Origin: Torymus aiolomorphi
Lineage: Eukaryota; Arthropoda; Insecta; Hymenoptera; Torymidae
Direction: 5' to 3'
Assembly: GCA_036365515.1 (NCBI GenBank)
Contig: CM070873.1
Coordinates: 229,911,876-229,975,875 of the forward strand
DNA: 64,000 nucleotides
The position numbers were made by a program, and so were the translations under genes. This document shows, in pieces, positions 10,401-24,500 of the stretch; within the stretch, counting starts at the first letter, position 1; each line of letters begins with the position of its first letter. The notes beneath the pieces were generated by a model, which ran no database searches, was not told the origin of the DNA, and was given only the letters and a program-made list of their open reading frames with translations.

Positions 10401-12401
10401 TTATGAATTTCGCGCAAAAACCGCCTCCAATCGCAACTCGCGCCGAAAGTGTATACACGCGGCCCAACCCTCGGCAATAATTCTCACGAATACTCTCTCA
10501 CACACACATACTCTTATAATACCCATACACACATCGCCGCCTATCGTTCGAACGAGCGCTAACGCACGTATAGAGAGAAAAAACGTGAATTCCAATTACG
10601 AAAGGCCGTATAACTCGACGCGTTGTATACGCGGTATACGGGCTGGAGCACACACATAAAGCTGAAGATGCGCGCGCGCGCGCGACAACGACGAGACATT
10701 TCATTTTCACTTGCGCTGGCTCGCTCGCTCGCTCGCGAATCGTCCTTAAGTGACGCATCGGCGTCGTACGCGAGGAGCGCGCGCGAGTCTATTGAGCAAC
10801 ACGTTCCATTCCGTTGAGTGAGGTCGCCGCAGCCGCCGCCGAGAAGGAGGAGAGAATAGAGGCGCATCAGGTCGTATAACTACGAAAAAAAAGTGGAAAA
10901 AACGAGGCTACGTGTGTATATAGTACTTTGTATCGCGCGCGGTAGCTATAAGAGAGAGAGAGACGAGGAGAGGGAGACAGCGTGTATACTGCAGTGTTAT
11001 GGAGGGAAAAAAGTGGAGACGCGGGTCAGGTGCGGATGTATACGGTTAATTATTATTGTCTGATTGCCATTCGTGCGGGTGTACATATGGGTGGTTTTAT
11101 ATATATATGAAAAGGCGAGGAGGTGTGTACCTTCTTTTGCGTAAATCGCGTGAAGAAATAGGGGAATAAGGGGGCCTCACGTCAAGAGCGCTATAGATCG
11201 TAGAGAGATAAAATAAAGGATTGCAATATATGCTTTTGATGTTGAGAGCTAATTTAAATAACGATGATGGATTCAATGATTTTTGTAGATTTCAGGTTGC
11301 GCTATAAGTCGAGGTGCCTTGTTCTTCGTAATGAGTGACATATAAGAATGTATAATTTTAAGATTAAATCACACAAAAAGTTTAGTGCTCGTAAGAATAA
11401 CTGTAGCAAAGTATCCCACATTCATTAGTAGTCATATGAATTAAATATTCAAAAAATTATCGTTAAAAATTGATAGTAATATTAAAAATTGCTAGTAAAA
11501 TTAAACTATGAAATTTAATTGTAACGTAATAAAATGTAAGCTAATTAATCAAGTACCAAAGTAGCGCGATGTTTCTTTTGAAAAATACATGACAAACATA
11601 ATTAAGTCAACAAAGTAATATAGTCTAATGAACTTCCTATTAAAATAATTAAAAATCATTAATTTAAATTAATACCCATAAAACAAAATAAAGCCATAGG
11701 ATACAACATGCTTCCAAGAAAAAAGGTCATCTTGTCGTATCCTTATTACTAATCAAGTTTTAAGACTCCCATCTTTATGCTCCTTTTTTGCTATTAAATA
11801 CAGTTTTTTTTTCGCTCATTTTATATCCCCAACCTTCTTCGATAAAAATCAACAACTTTTTACGGATGTACACATGATTTAAAGCAATATCCTTGCTTTT
11901 CCTCAAACGCCGAACGGAAATCCTGCATTCGCGCTGCTTCTCTGTAATAAAAGAAAACCGAGCGCGCGGGCGCAATATTATAACGATAAAAAAAAAAGGC
12001 CAAAGCGAAGCCCGCGCGCGTAACGCGCGAAAAAAATTCTTTACGAGCGCGCGGCACAAAAATCCAGTTTCGCGATTAATGCGCATTATCAATCAAGCTG
12101 GTAATTGTACGGCAGTATATACACAATTTCAAAATAAAACAAACACTACGTGCACGCGCCGAAATTGCTTTATTCTCGTGTTGCTCTTAAGGCAAGCGCA
12201 AAATTCGAAAGGGAATATCTTGCATTATTATTCCGCGCGCGGCGAAAAGGAAAACCGCATAGGCACACAACAGAGAGAGATAAGATACGCGTGCGGCAAG
12301 TCCGGGAGTCGAAAGGACAACGAATTATATCGGTCCGCTCACGAGATCTCACCTTTTATATACATTGCACACGAATTTCGCGTGCGATAAACGTGAGTAT
12401 A
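7464..12401. other. ~4.9 kb intergenic, mixed AT-rich and CpG-rich blocks
   Basis: No gene could be supported. GC- and CpG-rich blocks (about 8150-8900, 10420-11000, 11930-12400) with many CGCG runs alternate with AT-rich DNA, and short GA tracts occur (for example near 10950). The open frames are short, overlap on both strands and lack family motifs. Regulatory or non-coding-RNA content is possible but unproven. Confidence 0.45.
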
Positions 12402-13167
12402 CACTGAGAAAACTGTCGTAGGAAAATTTACTGAAAAGCTAATAAAAATTACTATTTTTTATAGCAACGATGGGATATCATGAAAATTTAGGTACTTTTG
12501 CTAACTAATATAGTAATTTTTGTAGCCAAGCTTAAACTTAAAAAAAATTGATTTTCATGATTTTATATCTATAGGATACCTAATATTTATACAATATTTA
12601 ATATATTATTAATTAAATTTAGCTATACAAGAAATAAATAAGGAAATAAAAATTTTTTTTTTACGGTGGTTGTGTATTCGAACTCTGGACCCTCCGCACG
12701 CTAGGCAGACGCGCTAACCTCTTACCCACGTGAGCTTCTTGAGTACAAAATTTTGGAACTGATACATTGGCTACCTTCGCTTACGAGAGAACTTTGATGA
12801 TTATTTGATAGCAATAAATAACTATGATAATGTAAAGAAATAACTCATAGCTCACCTGCACAACGTAAAAATAAAACAACTGAATCGATATTGTCGATGT
12901 TTTTGATAACTTAAAAGGAAGATAATCTCAAATTGCGGGAGAAACATAACCTCAATCAGACACGTGCTCCCGGCGTGCACGCAATAAGTACTACATGTAG
13001 AGGGCACTTTTTGCTATGTGTAGTAGTAAAAATTATTAAGATACCTTGTAAATATTCCTGAACTATAGCAAAATTTTTTATAATTTGCTTATATCCCCGC
13101 GTTGCTATCAAATATAGTAATTTTTGTTAGTTTTTCAGTAAATTTTCCTACGACAGTTTTCTCAGTG
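12402..13167. mobile_element. 766-bp MITE with ~70-bp inverted termini, TA target
   Basis: Left end CACTGAGAAAACTGTCGTAG and right end CTACGACAGTTTTCTCAGTG are perfect inverted copies for at least 20 bp. The inversion continues with few changes for about 70 bp, as far as TAGCAACG and CGTTGCTA. TA flanks both ends (12400-12401, 13168-13169). The first bases CACTGA match the MITE at 758-1247, so the two may share a mobilising transposase. No coding capacity. It contains the tRNA-like segment at 12671-12735. Confidence 0.88.
12671..12735 (-). repeat. tRNA-like (SINE-head-like) segment inside a MITE
   Basis: On the minus strand, an A-box-like TGGGTAAGAGGTTAGCG is followed after an anticodon-arm-like stretch (GTCTGCCTAGCGTGCGG) by a B-box-like GGTCCAGAGTTCGAATAC. 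The spacing suits a tRNA or tRNA-derived SINE promoter. A clean acceptor stem is not evident, so it is read as a tRNA relic or SINE head carried by the MITE, not a working tRNA gene. Confidence 0.5.
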
Positions 13168-16100
13168 TATAGATGTATACGCGAGCGGAGGTGATGAATC
13201 TTCGCGTTCGATAGAATGGGGATAAGTGAATACATCGAGAGAAGGAGTAGAAGAAGAAGAAGAACAAGAGAGCATTGACTCGCTCGCATTCGCGTACATG
13301 TACGTATGTACATATAATAACGGTCCCCGACGCGCGCCGCGCCGAAGACCGTTATTACACGAGCTCTCCGCGGGGCCATTCCCGCGGCCGCGTGATGGTG
13401 ATTTACACGAGGCGCGGTGTCATCGGCGCGCTGCTTCGCTCTTTTCTTATCCAACTCTCGCAATTATTACGTCTCTCCACGCACGCGTTCTCTCCTGTAT
13501 CGCGTCGCATAATCGAGCGCTTTATTCGCTTTTATTTTTTTATACCTGTGCGTACGAGAAAAAACCGGCGTACGTGTCTTTTTTTCGGCGGGGGCTCCGC
13601 TGGAATTCGCCGCCGCTGCGTGCGGTGACCGCGAGATATATCGTTCGCACGTCTGCGAAGGTGCGTATAAGTATGCATGTATGCAGATGATACGCACTAT
13701 ATATAGTGTTTTTGCTCGTCCGAGGCCGAACATGATGTTTTTTTAACAACAATGTATATGTTACGTTGCCGACGGCTCTTGTTGTAAGGAAAAGTTGTAA
13801 CGCGGCGGCGCGTGCGAGGATCGCGAATGTGAGAGAGAGCGTCCGTGCATTCTTAATTATTTATTGTTAATGCGCTATTCATAAGGCGATGCCGTGGCGC
13901 AAGACTATGCAATTTCAGTTGATTAAAATAATGAGTTTATAGTCTAATTGATCATTGCCGCTGTTCGTAGTTTATGTCGTGAGCTTGAAATTTTTATGAT
14001 TGCTTGATTGAGTGGATATTAGTATTTGATTATTCTATTATCTGTAATATTTTTTTTAATGTTTAGTATTCGCGATAACAAGGATTTAATATTACGATAA
14101 CAAGAAATTAAATTCTGATCGAATTCCAAAATATTTTAGCATTTTGGTATTTGCTGACAATTATCACATCTTTTATTTTGTATGTAACGCAATAACATAA
14201 AACAAACTGCGGCCTTTATTTTATATTACGTATATTATAAACTCTTTTATAATACTTAATTCACAATTCGACAGAACGAAAATGACTTCCTTTATCGATT
14301 GTAGTTTATATAAGAATTAACAGAAAAGCAATATAACGAGTATAAAATGATAATATCGACAAAACTTAAAATAGATTTCAATAAATCAACAATTTTAAAA
14401 GTAAAAAGTTTAATAAAATAAAATGCCTGATTGATTGCTGTACCGATAACGTATCACTCAATGTAATGACAAGATGTAGATTAAAATCAACAGACTGATC
14501 GAAGTGTACATAATAAATTGAAATAAAGGAATAGACGAAGATTACAAATTTTTTAATTCTTGTAATATTTTTCCTTGAAAATATGATTGTAATAATAAAA
14601 TTAATTATTCGTTTACATCAACATACAATGAAATTCTCAAAAATGAGATTTAAATAAAATAAATAATGTTATTTATCACAAACAAACCGGCTGTTAAAGT
14701 AATTTTTAAAAGTCTGCACGGATAACCATCTCATAAGAAGATATAATTAGTAAGATACATCATTTCATTAAATCGAATATCAAAGATTAATTCTCGGTTA
14801 TTAACTACCCCGTACCACTGTTGATAAAATCGTAAGTAAGTAATCGACACTTGTCGAACGTATAATTTATCCAATTACAATTTGACAAAAAAAAAGAACA
14901 AGACGACGCTCGAAAAATCAACTTCAGAAATTAAAGGCATTAAATTTCATATCTTGCAAAATCAGTCGTTATAAATGCCCCGCAATTAATAAACTGTCAC
15001 ACCGTCTACATTCACGTTTCATTATAGTCGTCAGACTACACACATTGTCTGACTAACCCCGGCCCATATCTACTGCATATACATAACATAATCCTCCGCT
15101 AAATCAACCGCCACGATTTTCCCATACATGAATCATCAACTTTGACAGTAGCAGGGCAAAATGAGCTAATACAATTTCATCTCCAGCGGGACACATTCCT
15201 AGAAAAACGCTCGCCAAACCCTACAATCCTTCGTCATTGTAGGCGCTTACGCATCACATACACCAGTCGCGGGAGTGCGCGCGGAAACAAGCTGAAAACG
15301 AAAGCGCTTGCGCGCGCGCCGGCCCCGTTAAGCGCACCTAATTACCCGAACTTCGTATGCATAATCAGGAGCGTATATAGTTGCGCAATAAATCATCCTT
15401 GCGATGTATAATATTACACCACATGCCGCGCTGTGCGCTATCGCGTATCATGACTCACCCCGACTTAAAGTTTCGCTCGACGAGCGGCAACAGCTGCTAC
15501 TATACTGCATTGTGCGCTATATACCTACTGCTCCGTGCTGCGAGCTTTCGTCACGAAATTAAGGTTTCCAGGGCAATCGTCGTACTTACATACACATATA
15601 TAAACACGAGCATTAGGCAACGCTTTTGCATGAATGAAGGAAGGTAAAAAAAGGTAAAGAAATCGGTTCGCCGAGGAAAGAGCTGCGCGATTACGCGCAT
15701 GCATATATGCAAAACAAACGCGCCGTCGCGTGGGGCAAGCTGCACCAAAACACGATGACGACGACGACGACAACACCTATAGATATAATATGCACTCGCC
15801 GCGCGTGCTCCTGCTGCGTAGAGAGCTGCAGTAAACCGGCTTCCCGTCTATACATCTACGCGAAGGAAAAGGGAGAGAGAAATAACAAACAGAGCATTCG
15901 ACAAACGAATAGGTTGACCGAGAACGCATTAAAATCGGCCGCTAACAGCTTCTCGCTTAGAGAGAGAGAGAGAGAACGTAGCGGCAATTCGCGCGGTAGT
16001 AACTATAGTAGCGCGCAAGCGTCGAGTCATTCTCGGTTGCCCTCGTTATCCAGGCGCGCGATCGCGCGATTTGCCTTCTGCAATTAGCCTAAAAGGAGAG

Positions 16101-19100
16101 AGACTTGTTAGAGAGATCTCTCTCACTCGCGCGCTCGCGACTGCAACAGCGGCGATGGTTTAGCGGTGTTTCCTTCTTGGAAAAAACTAGGCGAACCTTG
16201 TCGTGTCGCTTATCCCTTCTCTCTCTCTTTCTGTAGTTCTGTGTGTTCTATGCACTTGCACCTTTGTACGGGTATCGTGTGTTTGTGCTGTGTAGGGAGG
16301 AATGTTGGGGGCATCGTGCTGATTAAATGGCACGATTTGAATGGCGACGACGATGTAGTGATTGGGATTCATGGTTGTGCGACCATGATTAAACGTAGCG
16401 TTGCGACGTTGTCGTTGACGTTGTAAGAATCTAATTCCGATGGTGAATTCGTAAGGTATACGATTGGTTAATTTGAATTTCTGGGATATTAAATGTTTGT
16501 GATGCTTTCAATATCAGCCGTTATATATAAAATACAATATTTGATTTATGTTCCATTATTTAATTTACGTTCAAGCGATATTCGTATCCGCGATGAATCT
16601 ACGTATTTATCTATTAATTTCTTTTTTTTTTTTTTTTAATTAAAGTTGTTAATGTACTTACCTTTTTCTATAACTTTTATTATATATCTCATAATCAGTA
16701 CCATAAATCTTTATAATTATCATGCATTGTTTTACAATTTATTTGACAACAAGCGCACTCTCCAACGTAGCCATAGTTATTATTTTTTTTTCATTCGATA
16801 AAAAAGGAACAGTCACGACAGTAATTAAATATATATAACGCATCTGGTATAGCTTTTAATGACTTTCCAATCGGAGATACTGCCAATTGTGTATAGAGCG
16901 CACGTGTGCGCGCGTGCGCAAGTACATAAATTTAAAGCAAAAATGATACCGTCTCCTTCTTATTTTAAGGGAAAGTAGTCTTAATGAGGTTAATGTAAAC
17001 GATTGAACCCGTATCGGAGAAGAAAAAAGCAGTCCCAACCCAGCGCGAAGTTTTAAAAATTTTCAACGCCCGTTTTTGCCGCTTTCCCTTCGGATAAAAA
17101 TACGCGAATAATTAATTTCACACGCGAGCTAACCTGAATTCCCGAAAAACTTAGCAGCTTTGATCGTATACGCATCTACACGCGCGCTATCCTTTGCACG
17201 GCATTCCCCTCCCAGTCGTACGGTACTCAACTACGCGGGTAAATACCACATGACACACCGTCTCGAAATTTAAGATCCGCCCGCACCGCGAATAGCCAAT
17301 TCCGCGGTAGCGAAACGTGTCCCGCGCACGTGGCTCCCGCGCGGCGCTTATCTATTCGCTCGATCGGAAGAAAAAAGAAGGAGTAGACGGAGCGAGGAGA
17401 GTCGAAACGTGACCGCGAGAAGCTGTATATCGCATAATAACTACCTGATCATGCGCACCCGCGGAGACAGATCCTCGTAGTTGCTCGTATCGCGCCGCGA
17501 TCTGATTAGCCGCTGCGCGACAGTTGTAAGCGCACTGTCGGCATTACAGCTCCTTTTGGACCGCCTCGATGGTATGCATATACACGTACTTGCAAGGGTA
17601 ATCCCGAGGGGGGAAAAAGTGCGCATTGTACGTACGTGATATGATGGGCGTACACGTACATCATGTGTATAAAGCCGGCGCGGCTCGCGTGGTTTATTAG
17701 ACTTGCAGATTCCGCGGGATAAAGCCGCGGAATTTTGGAATGCGAGCCGAGCCGCCTTTTATCGCGTGCTTCTCGTGTATAATAAACGTTTGTTGTTGTT
17801 GTTATTCATGGCAGTGTCGTGACGTATTTTATACACGAATTTTTTGAGGTATCGTAACGAGCGCTCTGGATATGAGACGTGCGATTTTTATGATCTATTT
17901 TATACTCGTATAGTTTCGTTATTATTCCGTTATTATAATGTAAAATGTTAGAAAATAATACAATAATTTTATACTTTCATGTACACGATATCGTTAATCG
18001 TCTAACGTAATGGATCGTTGCGAAATGTAAACATGAGAATCGCCCATTAACAAGTTTACATCTAAACGATTTTCTCACGAAAAATGAAAACTTAAAAAAA
18101 TTTGTAATCAATAAAATAACACTTAAAGTTCGCCCAACTATAGAATTTAAATTCACAAAACGTACGAGCATCGAGTGAGAAAAAAAAGGGCAAAATATAA
18201 TAAGCGCCACTTTTCTTTTCAATCTCCCACCAATTAAGTAATGAAATCGCCTCGCAAATTCTTCACTTAATTGGCAGTCGAAGATTCGCAGCTCAATAAG
18301 CTTTATAATAACGACGAAACATAATTCTCATTTTGTCAAGGTTTGACATCTGCTCGTAATAAGAGTAAATATGAACCGGGTCGAGTATAACTCAGCCGAA
18401 AATGGTCACTGCCGGTCGAATTTTAAATTCGCACAAAAACGCCGCGGTCCTCCGGCATCATGAGACTTATTATACTTTTCGACCTTACTTGGTATCACGT
18501 TACAGAGAAATAAAGATATCAGGTAACAAGCCGCACCGAGATATGAAAAATTAGAACTCTCTCGATCGGCAATGAATCTTTATGCTCTCAAGTACAGTAT
18601 AATACATATCGGCGTATAGCTGTAAATTCTACAATGGCGCGGCTTTCTGTGTATTACCTTCCTATTGTAATGTCACTGTGTCAGTATTACAATGCTATTG
18701 TGATGTCATTATCCAATACTTTTAAAGCGCCACACATTCGAAGTATCGGAATTGAAATAGCATGAGCGCGCGAGCGAGAGAGCGCTATGCGATTAAAAAA
18801 TTCCAGCCTTTTGACTCATCCCGCTCGCAGAAAAGCCATGCGGCGCGTATATATAATTAACACATTGTCATCGATCGGTATAAATCGCACCTTCGACGAT
18901 GATAACCTTCTGAAATTTCGTACTGCCGAAAAATCCTCTGCGCGTCACATATATATACACTTACTCACGTATAGGTCTCTCCTCCACGGATTCGTAATCC
19001 TCGCACTATAATCGCCGAATTCCGCGAATTATCGCTAACGCGGGCGTCGCGATGAGTAAAACACCGTTCCAGCGATCGGTAGCTCTGTGTGTGTCATGCA

Positions 19101-21500
19101 TCGTCGCCACAGCGATGCCGATTCATTCATACTTACTTACCTACCTGCGCGCTCGCTCGCTCCTTACGTCAAAGAGGCTATACATATGTGAAACTCGCGA
19201 GCCATGTGCGCGCCTGCACTTAAGGTCAGGAGTCTCTCTATCGATTCAACCTTCTCGCCATCCTCGGCTCGAAGGCTTGCGAGCGCACGCGGGACGTTCT
19301 CCTTTCTAAGGAGGCTCGTCGTCGTCGCGCGCGCCTTTTTATTGTTTTTGCAGTTTCTCGTTTTGAGCGTGAGCGTCGCGGCGGCAGGTGCGAGCGAGTG
19401 AGAGAGATAAAGTTATCTTCGCGCGGTGTGATGGGGAAATTACGCCTGTGGGATCGACTCGAATTACGGAGGCGAGTGAGGTTGTAATTTTGAGCCTTAA
19501 AAATAGAATAAAGCGGTGCCGGTCGGTCTTTTTGTTGCTGCGAGCGTGGAATATAAGCGAACGGCGGTGTGTGCGTTGATAATTTCGCGAAATCGTTTTG
19601 AAATTCTGTTTATGTTTATTATTGCAATTGACGTGGAAATTATACTGCGAATGGGTTCTTTTTCTGTGTTTGTGGATAGGCTGTGCCAATATAAAGAGAT
19701 ATAAAAGGCTGAAATGTTGATATAAGAATATAGTGTTTTCATAAAAAAGAAAATATGTGGATAAGATGATTCCTATGCTGAAAAATTACAAAATTAAAAA
19801 TAAATGATAATCCTAAAAAATTTGAGTATACAATTTTTGTTTCTTGTATTTCTACAAATTCTGTGATTTATTATTTTAAACCTAATTATTCTACTACTTA
19901 GAGTACGATTAGGTAAAATATTTACTTTATATATTACGGAAATTTTTAAATAACTAAATTGTTTTGCAACCTTATAGTAGTAGTTCGTACATTATAAAGA
20001 ACTTAAACATATTCTTAAACGTAAAATTATTTTTTACTAGTGTAACTAAATATGTTTTATAATTTAAATCTATTAATTTACAGCTCTTATAATGCCCTTT
20101 TTGGTTAATGATTTTATTTAGTTTAAAAATCAATGAATGTGTGTAGCGGGCGGCATAGCATTTTACCTCATAAAATACATATTAGCAATCCTACCATTAT
20201 TTTTAATAATAAAAAGTTTCAATTATATTAAGTATTCCAAAAATTCACACTGATTTATATCTTATAAAAAAATGAAGCCCCTTTGTATAGGAGAAATCAT
20301 TAATTAAGTAAGGTTTCGAAAAGGAAACAAACAAATCACATCATTTTGTATTCAACTTCTCAAATATATTTTGTATTTTTTTTTTATCATTATTAAAAAA
20401 ACTATGATTTCTTTACAAATATAAATGTATATATAATGAAGATTCAATTTTCAAATCTTTATAAAAGTACGTCGTATTTCATTCTCAAATTAAATGCGAT
20501 TTATGAATGAAAAAAAAATAACATAAAATTCAACTAAACAATTCACTTTATCGTAAAATTAGCATTTAAGTTATCGCTATCATAATGCAAACTAATCCTT
20601 TTGAAATAAATGTATATTATAACATAATAAAAGTCGCAGTTAAATGAACGCTCTATTCCGACAAATTCATTTAAATACTATTTGCATCAGATTAAAAAAA
20701 AAATCCTAAATACAATGGTCGATGACTATTAGCAATTTATGCATTCAGACTAGATTTAATAGAGTTAATATAACATCTCGTACAGCTAAATTAAATTTTC
20801 CACCTCGGTAATAAAAAAGAAACTTCTTTAAAACCTGCTTGATAAGACCGATACGAATAAACAAAGATAAACAACTTTCACGAGCAATTTTCGAGAAAAT
20901 TTTTACGAGCGCAATCTTCTCCGTCGAATTTCGCAGTACGGCGTGCACGTGCGTAAACTTTCATCCTCAAACGTAATAAAGAAAGATCAAACCAGACATC
21001 TGCGCATATATAAATGCTCCAATAGAAGACTCGACGAAAATACAAATCCTCCTTTATTGCTCTCGGTATACATCTATCAAATTATTGTCCGTGTGGTTTG
21101 ACTCTCGTCCGAGAAAAACGTCACGCGCTCGTCGCGTCGAGCCGTGTAACAATCATCGCCGCGTGAAAAACCCTCAGCCTACAGGTACACCCCAGACCGA
21201 ATTCACCAACCCATGTAGATACGCACTCTACACGTGAAATCCAGCCTCGCGTCAGTATACCCCCGACCGAGTTTCCCACCGCAGCAACGTATAACACGTA
21301 AAACTTCCACTGCGATACACGTCATACAGATCGACGCACTACTCTCTGGATGTTTCCTCCGACGCGACGAAAGAAAAGGTATATATATAATAACATTATC
21401 TCGCGAAGTACATAAGTGCACTTTGGTGTGTGTACGATGTAAATAGCGGGGCAGGGGGATCGATGGCCATCATCCGGCTGGATCAGCGGTAGCCGCCCCG
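13168..21500. other. ~8.3 kb intergenic
   Basis: No gene recognised. CpG-rich blocks at about 13180-13860, 15240-16160, 17040-17830 and 18740-19580 alternate with AT-rich DNA (about 13900-14900, 19700-20900). GA tracts occur near 15960 and 16100, and a poly-T run near 16622-16638. The last ~700 bp probably include the 3' untranslated region of the MIF4G gene. Confidence 0.4.
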
Positions 21501-24500
21501 TCATTTGGAGGAGCCCGGGTAGTAGTAGACGACCGCCGGCGCTGGTAGCTGCCAGTGGGCGGCGTGCAGCTCGATCAGCTGGAGCAGAGTCTTGCGCACC
21601 GCCGGCGGCGTCGTGTCCTCGTTCAGGAAGGCGTCGCGCACGCTGCCCAGGAGCTGCTGCAGCTGGGCAGGCAACTCGCTCGCCAGGTCCTTGCCCACGC
21701 ATGTCAGGATGAAGAAGAGACAGTTCGTCTGTAGAAATGGAAAAATGATGATTAATTAGATATATTTGATTTGATTTGGGCGTAAGAAGCGTAATACTCT
21801 TGGGGAATTGGCAAATTATGAAACTTGTAAAATTTATAAGTTGTATGATGCGATTAACGAGGATGAAAGATTTTAACGAGATTGGATAATTTATGAGATA
21901 CTTTAGGCTAAAGATACTTATTGTGCAATATCAAATACAGAGATGAAATTATTACATATATTTGAAAGAGCAGCCTATTAGTCGTAAATAATTATGCATA
22001 ATAAATTACATTTAACTAGCAGTTATTTCATACACAATATTAGCCTAATTAAACGAAGTTAATGAAAAATTATGTCATAATGTTAAAGTTAACATGGAAA
22101 AATAGCTCAGACAAGAGATTGCGCATGATTATGAGAAGCGCGTGCACTATTATGTAAAAATTTCAATGTCTACATATAATAAATATCCTCTTTATATTTA
22201 AATCCGTCTTTACGTAATATTGCACGCACATACGCACACACGCGCGCGTCGCACTCTTTTACAAACGTGACATTAAAAAGTATGCGTGCGATTGGTACCT
22301 CGGTAGGAGAATTAATCATCGGAGGACGAAGACAATCCTGACAGCATTTCCAGAGCAGCGTGAGAAGAACTCGCCCGGGCGGAACGCCTTCCTGCTGCGT
22401 CTTTAGCTGCAGCTGGCGACGTTTCAGCTGTGAAGTGTAAAAAACAAAAGTTATTCTGCGTTGTCTTTTTCTATAGTTCTTTGTATCAGATGCGGTAAAA
22501 GCGTATAATCTGGCTTGTCAGTGGCGAGAATTTGGAAGTCTACGGCCTACATTTCGATTCTGACATTGATTATGAAGCACTCAGCTGTTATGCTTTATCG
22601 AGATGTTGGATTAAGCGAACAAAACAAAAGGTGTGAGACATATTTTAATAAATAGTCTGATGTGGATGAAATCGAGTGGCATTGTGAATGAACAGGAAAC
22701 GTTCTAGACGTTTTTGGGATAAAAAATTAAGTGCTGGTTTTTATGATTTTACTCGAATTCTCCGAAATTTGTTATACTTAAAATGCCATTCTAAGTATAA
22801 CTTAAATCCGTTTCGATGATAAAGTATTTGATATATTTTGATTTTTACGATTAGATCCAATATTTTACAAGTTCAGTCGTAAAATATAGATCCAAGACAA
22901 GTAATCCAAATTATTTAATCTTTTCATCCAGTGATATTATAATCCATATTCAATTTTACTTCCTAAGAATTCTCCATAAATCTACATGTGTTTAACAATG
23001 TATACAAATGAAATACAAACAAAAAACTCTTGTAAAAACGAAAGCGATAAATTTCATGTTGTTTTAATAAAAATCATTTTGATGTATAGGTACCATTACG
23101 ATCTTTTAAATCACAAAATAATATGTACAAAATACAATGTTACAGAGAAAGATTGGAATCGATTGAATCGAACAGAGTTCTTGCCCTCGACGTCGTATCG
23201 TTTAATCAAATATACCTTCACCGAACATAAGCATAATATTATCGGTGGCTACCATCGAACGTATAATTACGATATTGGGAAAGGGCAATTCAATGGGATT
23301 ATTCTGCGACCAAAATCGTCGGGCAAACGTCTTTTTTACCCACGAGTCGTACGCCGGGAGATGAAAATTGCAGATTGGACTACCAATGGGTGGTCTTGCT
23401 GTCGGTGAGCAAACAGAAACCTCGATGTCTTAATTTCTTTATCTTACTTAGCAAAAGGCCAAAAAAGGTCGAAATAATCGCGGGTGTTTGATTGAAAAAT
23501 AAATTTTTACTTTTGATATTGTGAATATTGTTACCATTATATTACTGTTTAAGAAATTGTTTGTACAAAAGTTCTGTCAATATTGCAAAAATTAAATGCA
23601 TCCGCTGAATATAAAACAAAGTAAAATTAAAAAATCGATGTATATTATTTGATCAATATATCTGATGGGTGCTTAATACTACATTTGCATACTTTTTATG
23701 AACTAAAATAATCTGTTAATGAATATGAGACTTAAATTATTTACAAGTCCAAACTATTCCTAAAAAAATGGTATTATATTGGCATATCACGTCAATTGGA
23801 AATCTTTTTTATGAAAAAAAAAAAATTAAGGTCAGCAAGCTCAAAAAAAGAACGCCTCCTCTCAAGCTGCCACGCGCTTCCGAATTTCGCAATCTCGCGC
23901 AAAACAAAGCACACAAACACAGAACATATACCTGACAATACATCTCGTTGAGGAATGTCATGAAAGCCGAAAAGTGAAAATGACTGGTCGAAACGTCCTG
24001 GAGGAGTCTGGTGCGCTCTTGGTACCACTGCTGGCACGTGTTGAGTAAAGACTCGAGAAACGTCTCTTTCACTTCTTTCTGAATAGAAGGCAGAATTTTG
24101 CATGTATTATTATTATTATTCACGAATTCGACTCATGGGACGTACATATATGTGCATACGGGCTCACCTCGATTATCGTGATGCAGATCTTGGCGGCTGG
24201 AGCGGCGCAGCGCTGGTTTTCGACGGCGCGCTCCAGAATGTGCCGCACGAGTTCCATGAGCGCTCGTGCGCTTAAAACGTTAGGATCTGCGGAAGCGTAA
24301 AACCGCAGGAATTAGAATTGTAAAGAGGCGCTGCCGTAATCTCTGGCGTACTTGTTTCACGCAAGATTGCTTTTTTTATGACGAAAATTGTGGTTACGCA
24401 CTTGAGCATTTATTTATCTTTAATTCGATTTACACTTGCAAGGAGTGACTCCAATCTCCAGGGAATAGATTTTGATAACACTTTGACGATTGCTTCTTGA

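Noticed and set aside
11893..12390. 165-codon plus-strand frame
   Set aside because: CpG-rich DNA with open frames on both strands, no motif, arginine-biased composition typical of chance frames.
12671..12735. Functional tRNA gene
   Set aside because: Boxes resemble tRNA but no convincing acceptor stem; kept only as a tRNA-like repeat.
13226..13752. Overlapping long frames on both strands
   Set aside because: CpG island with frames open in several phases; no protein-family features.
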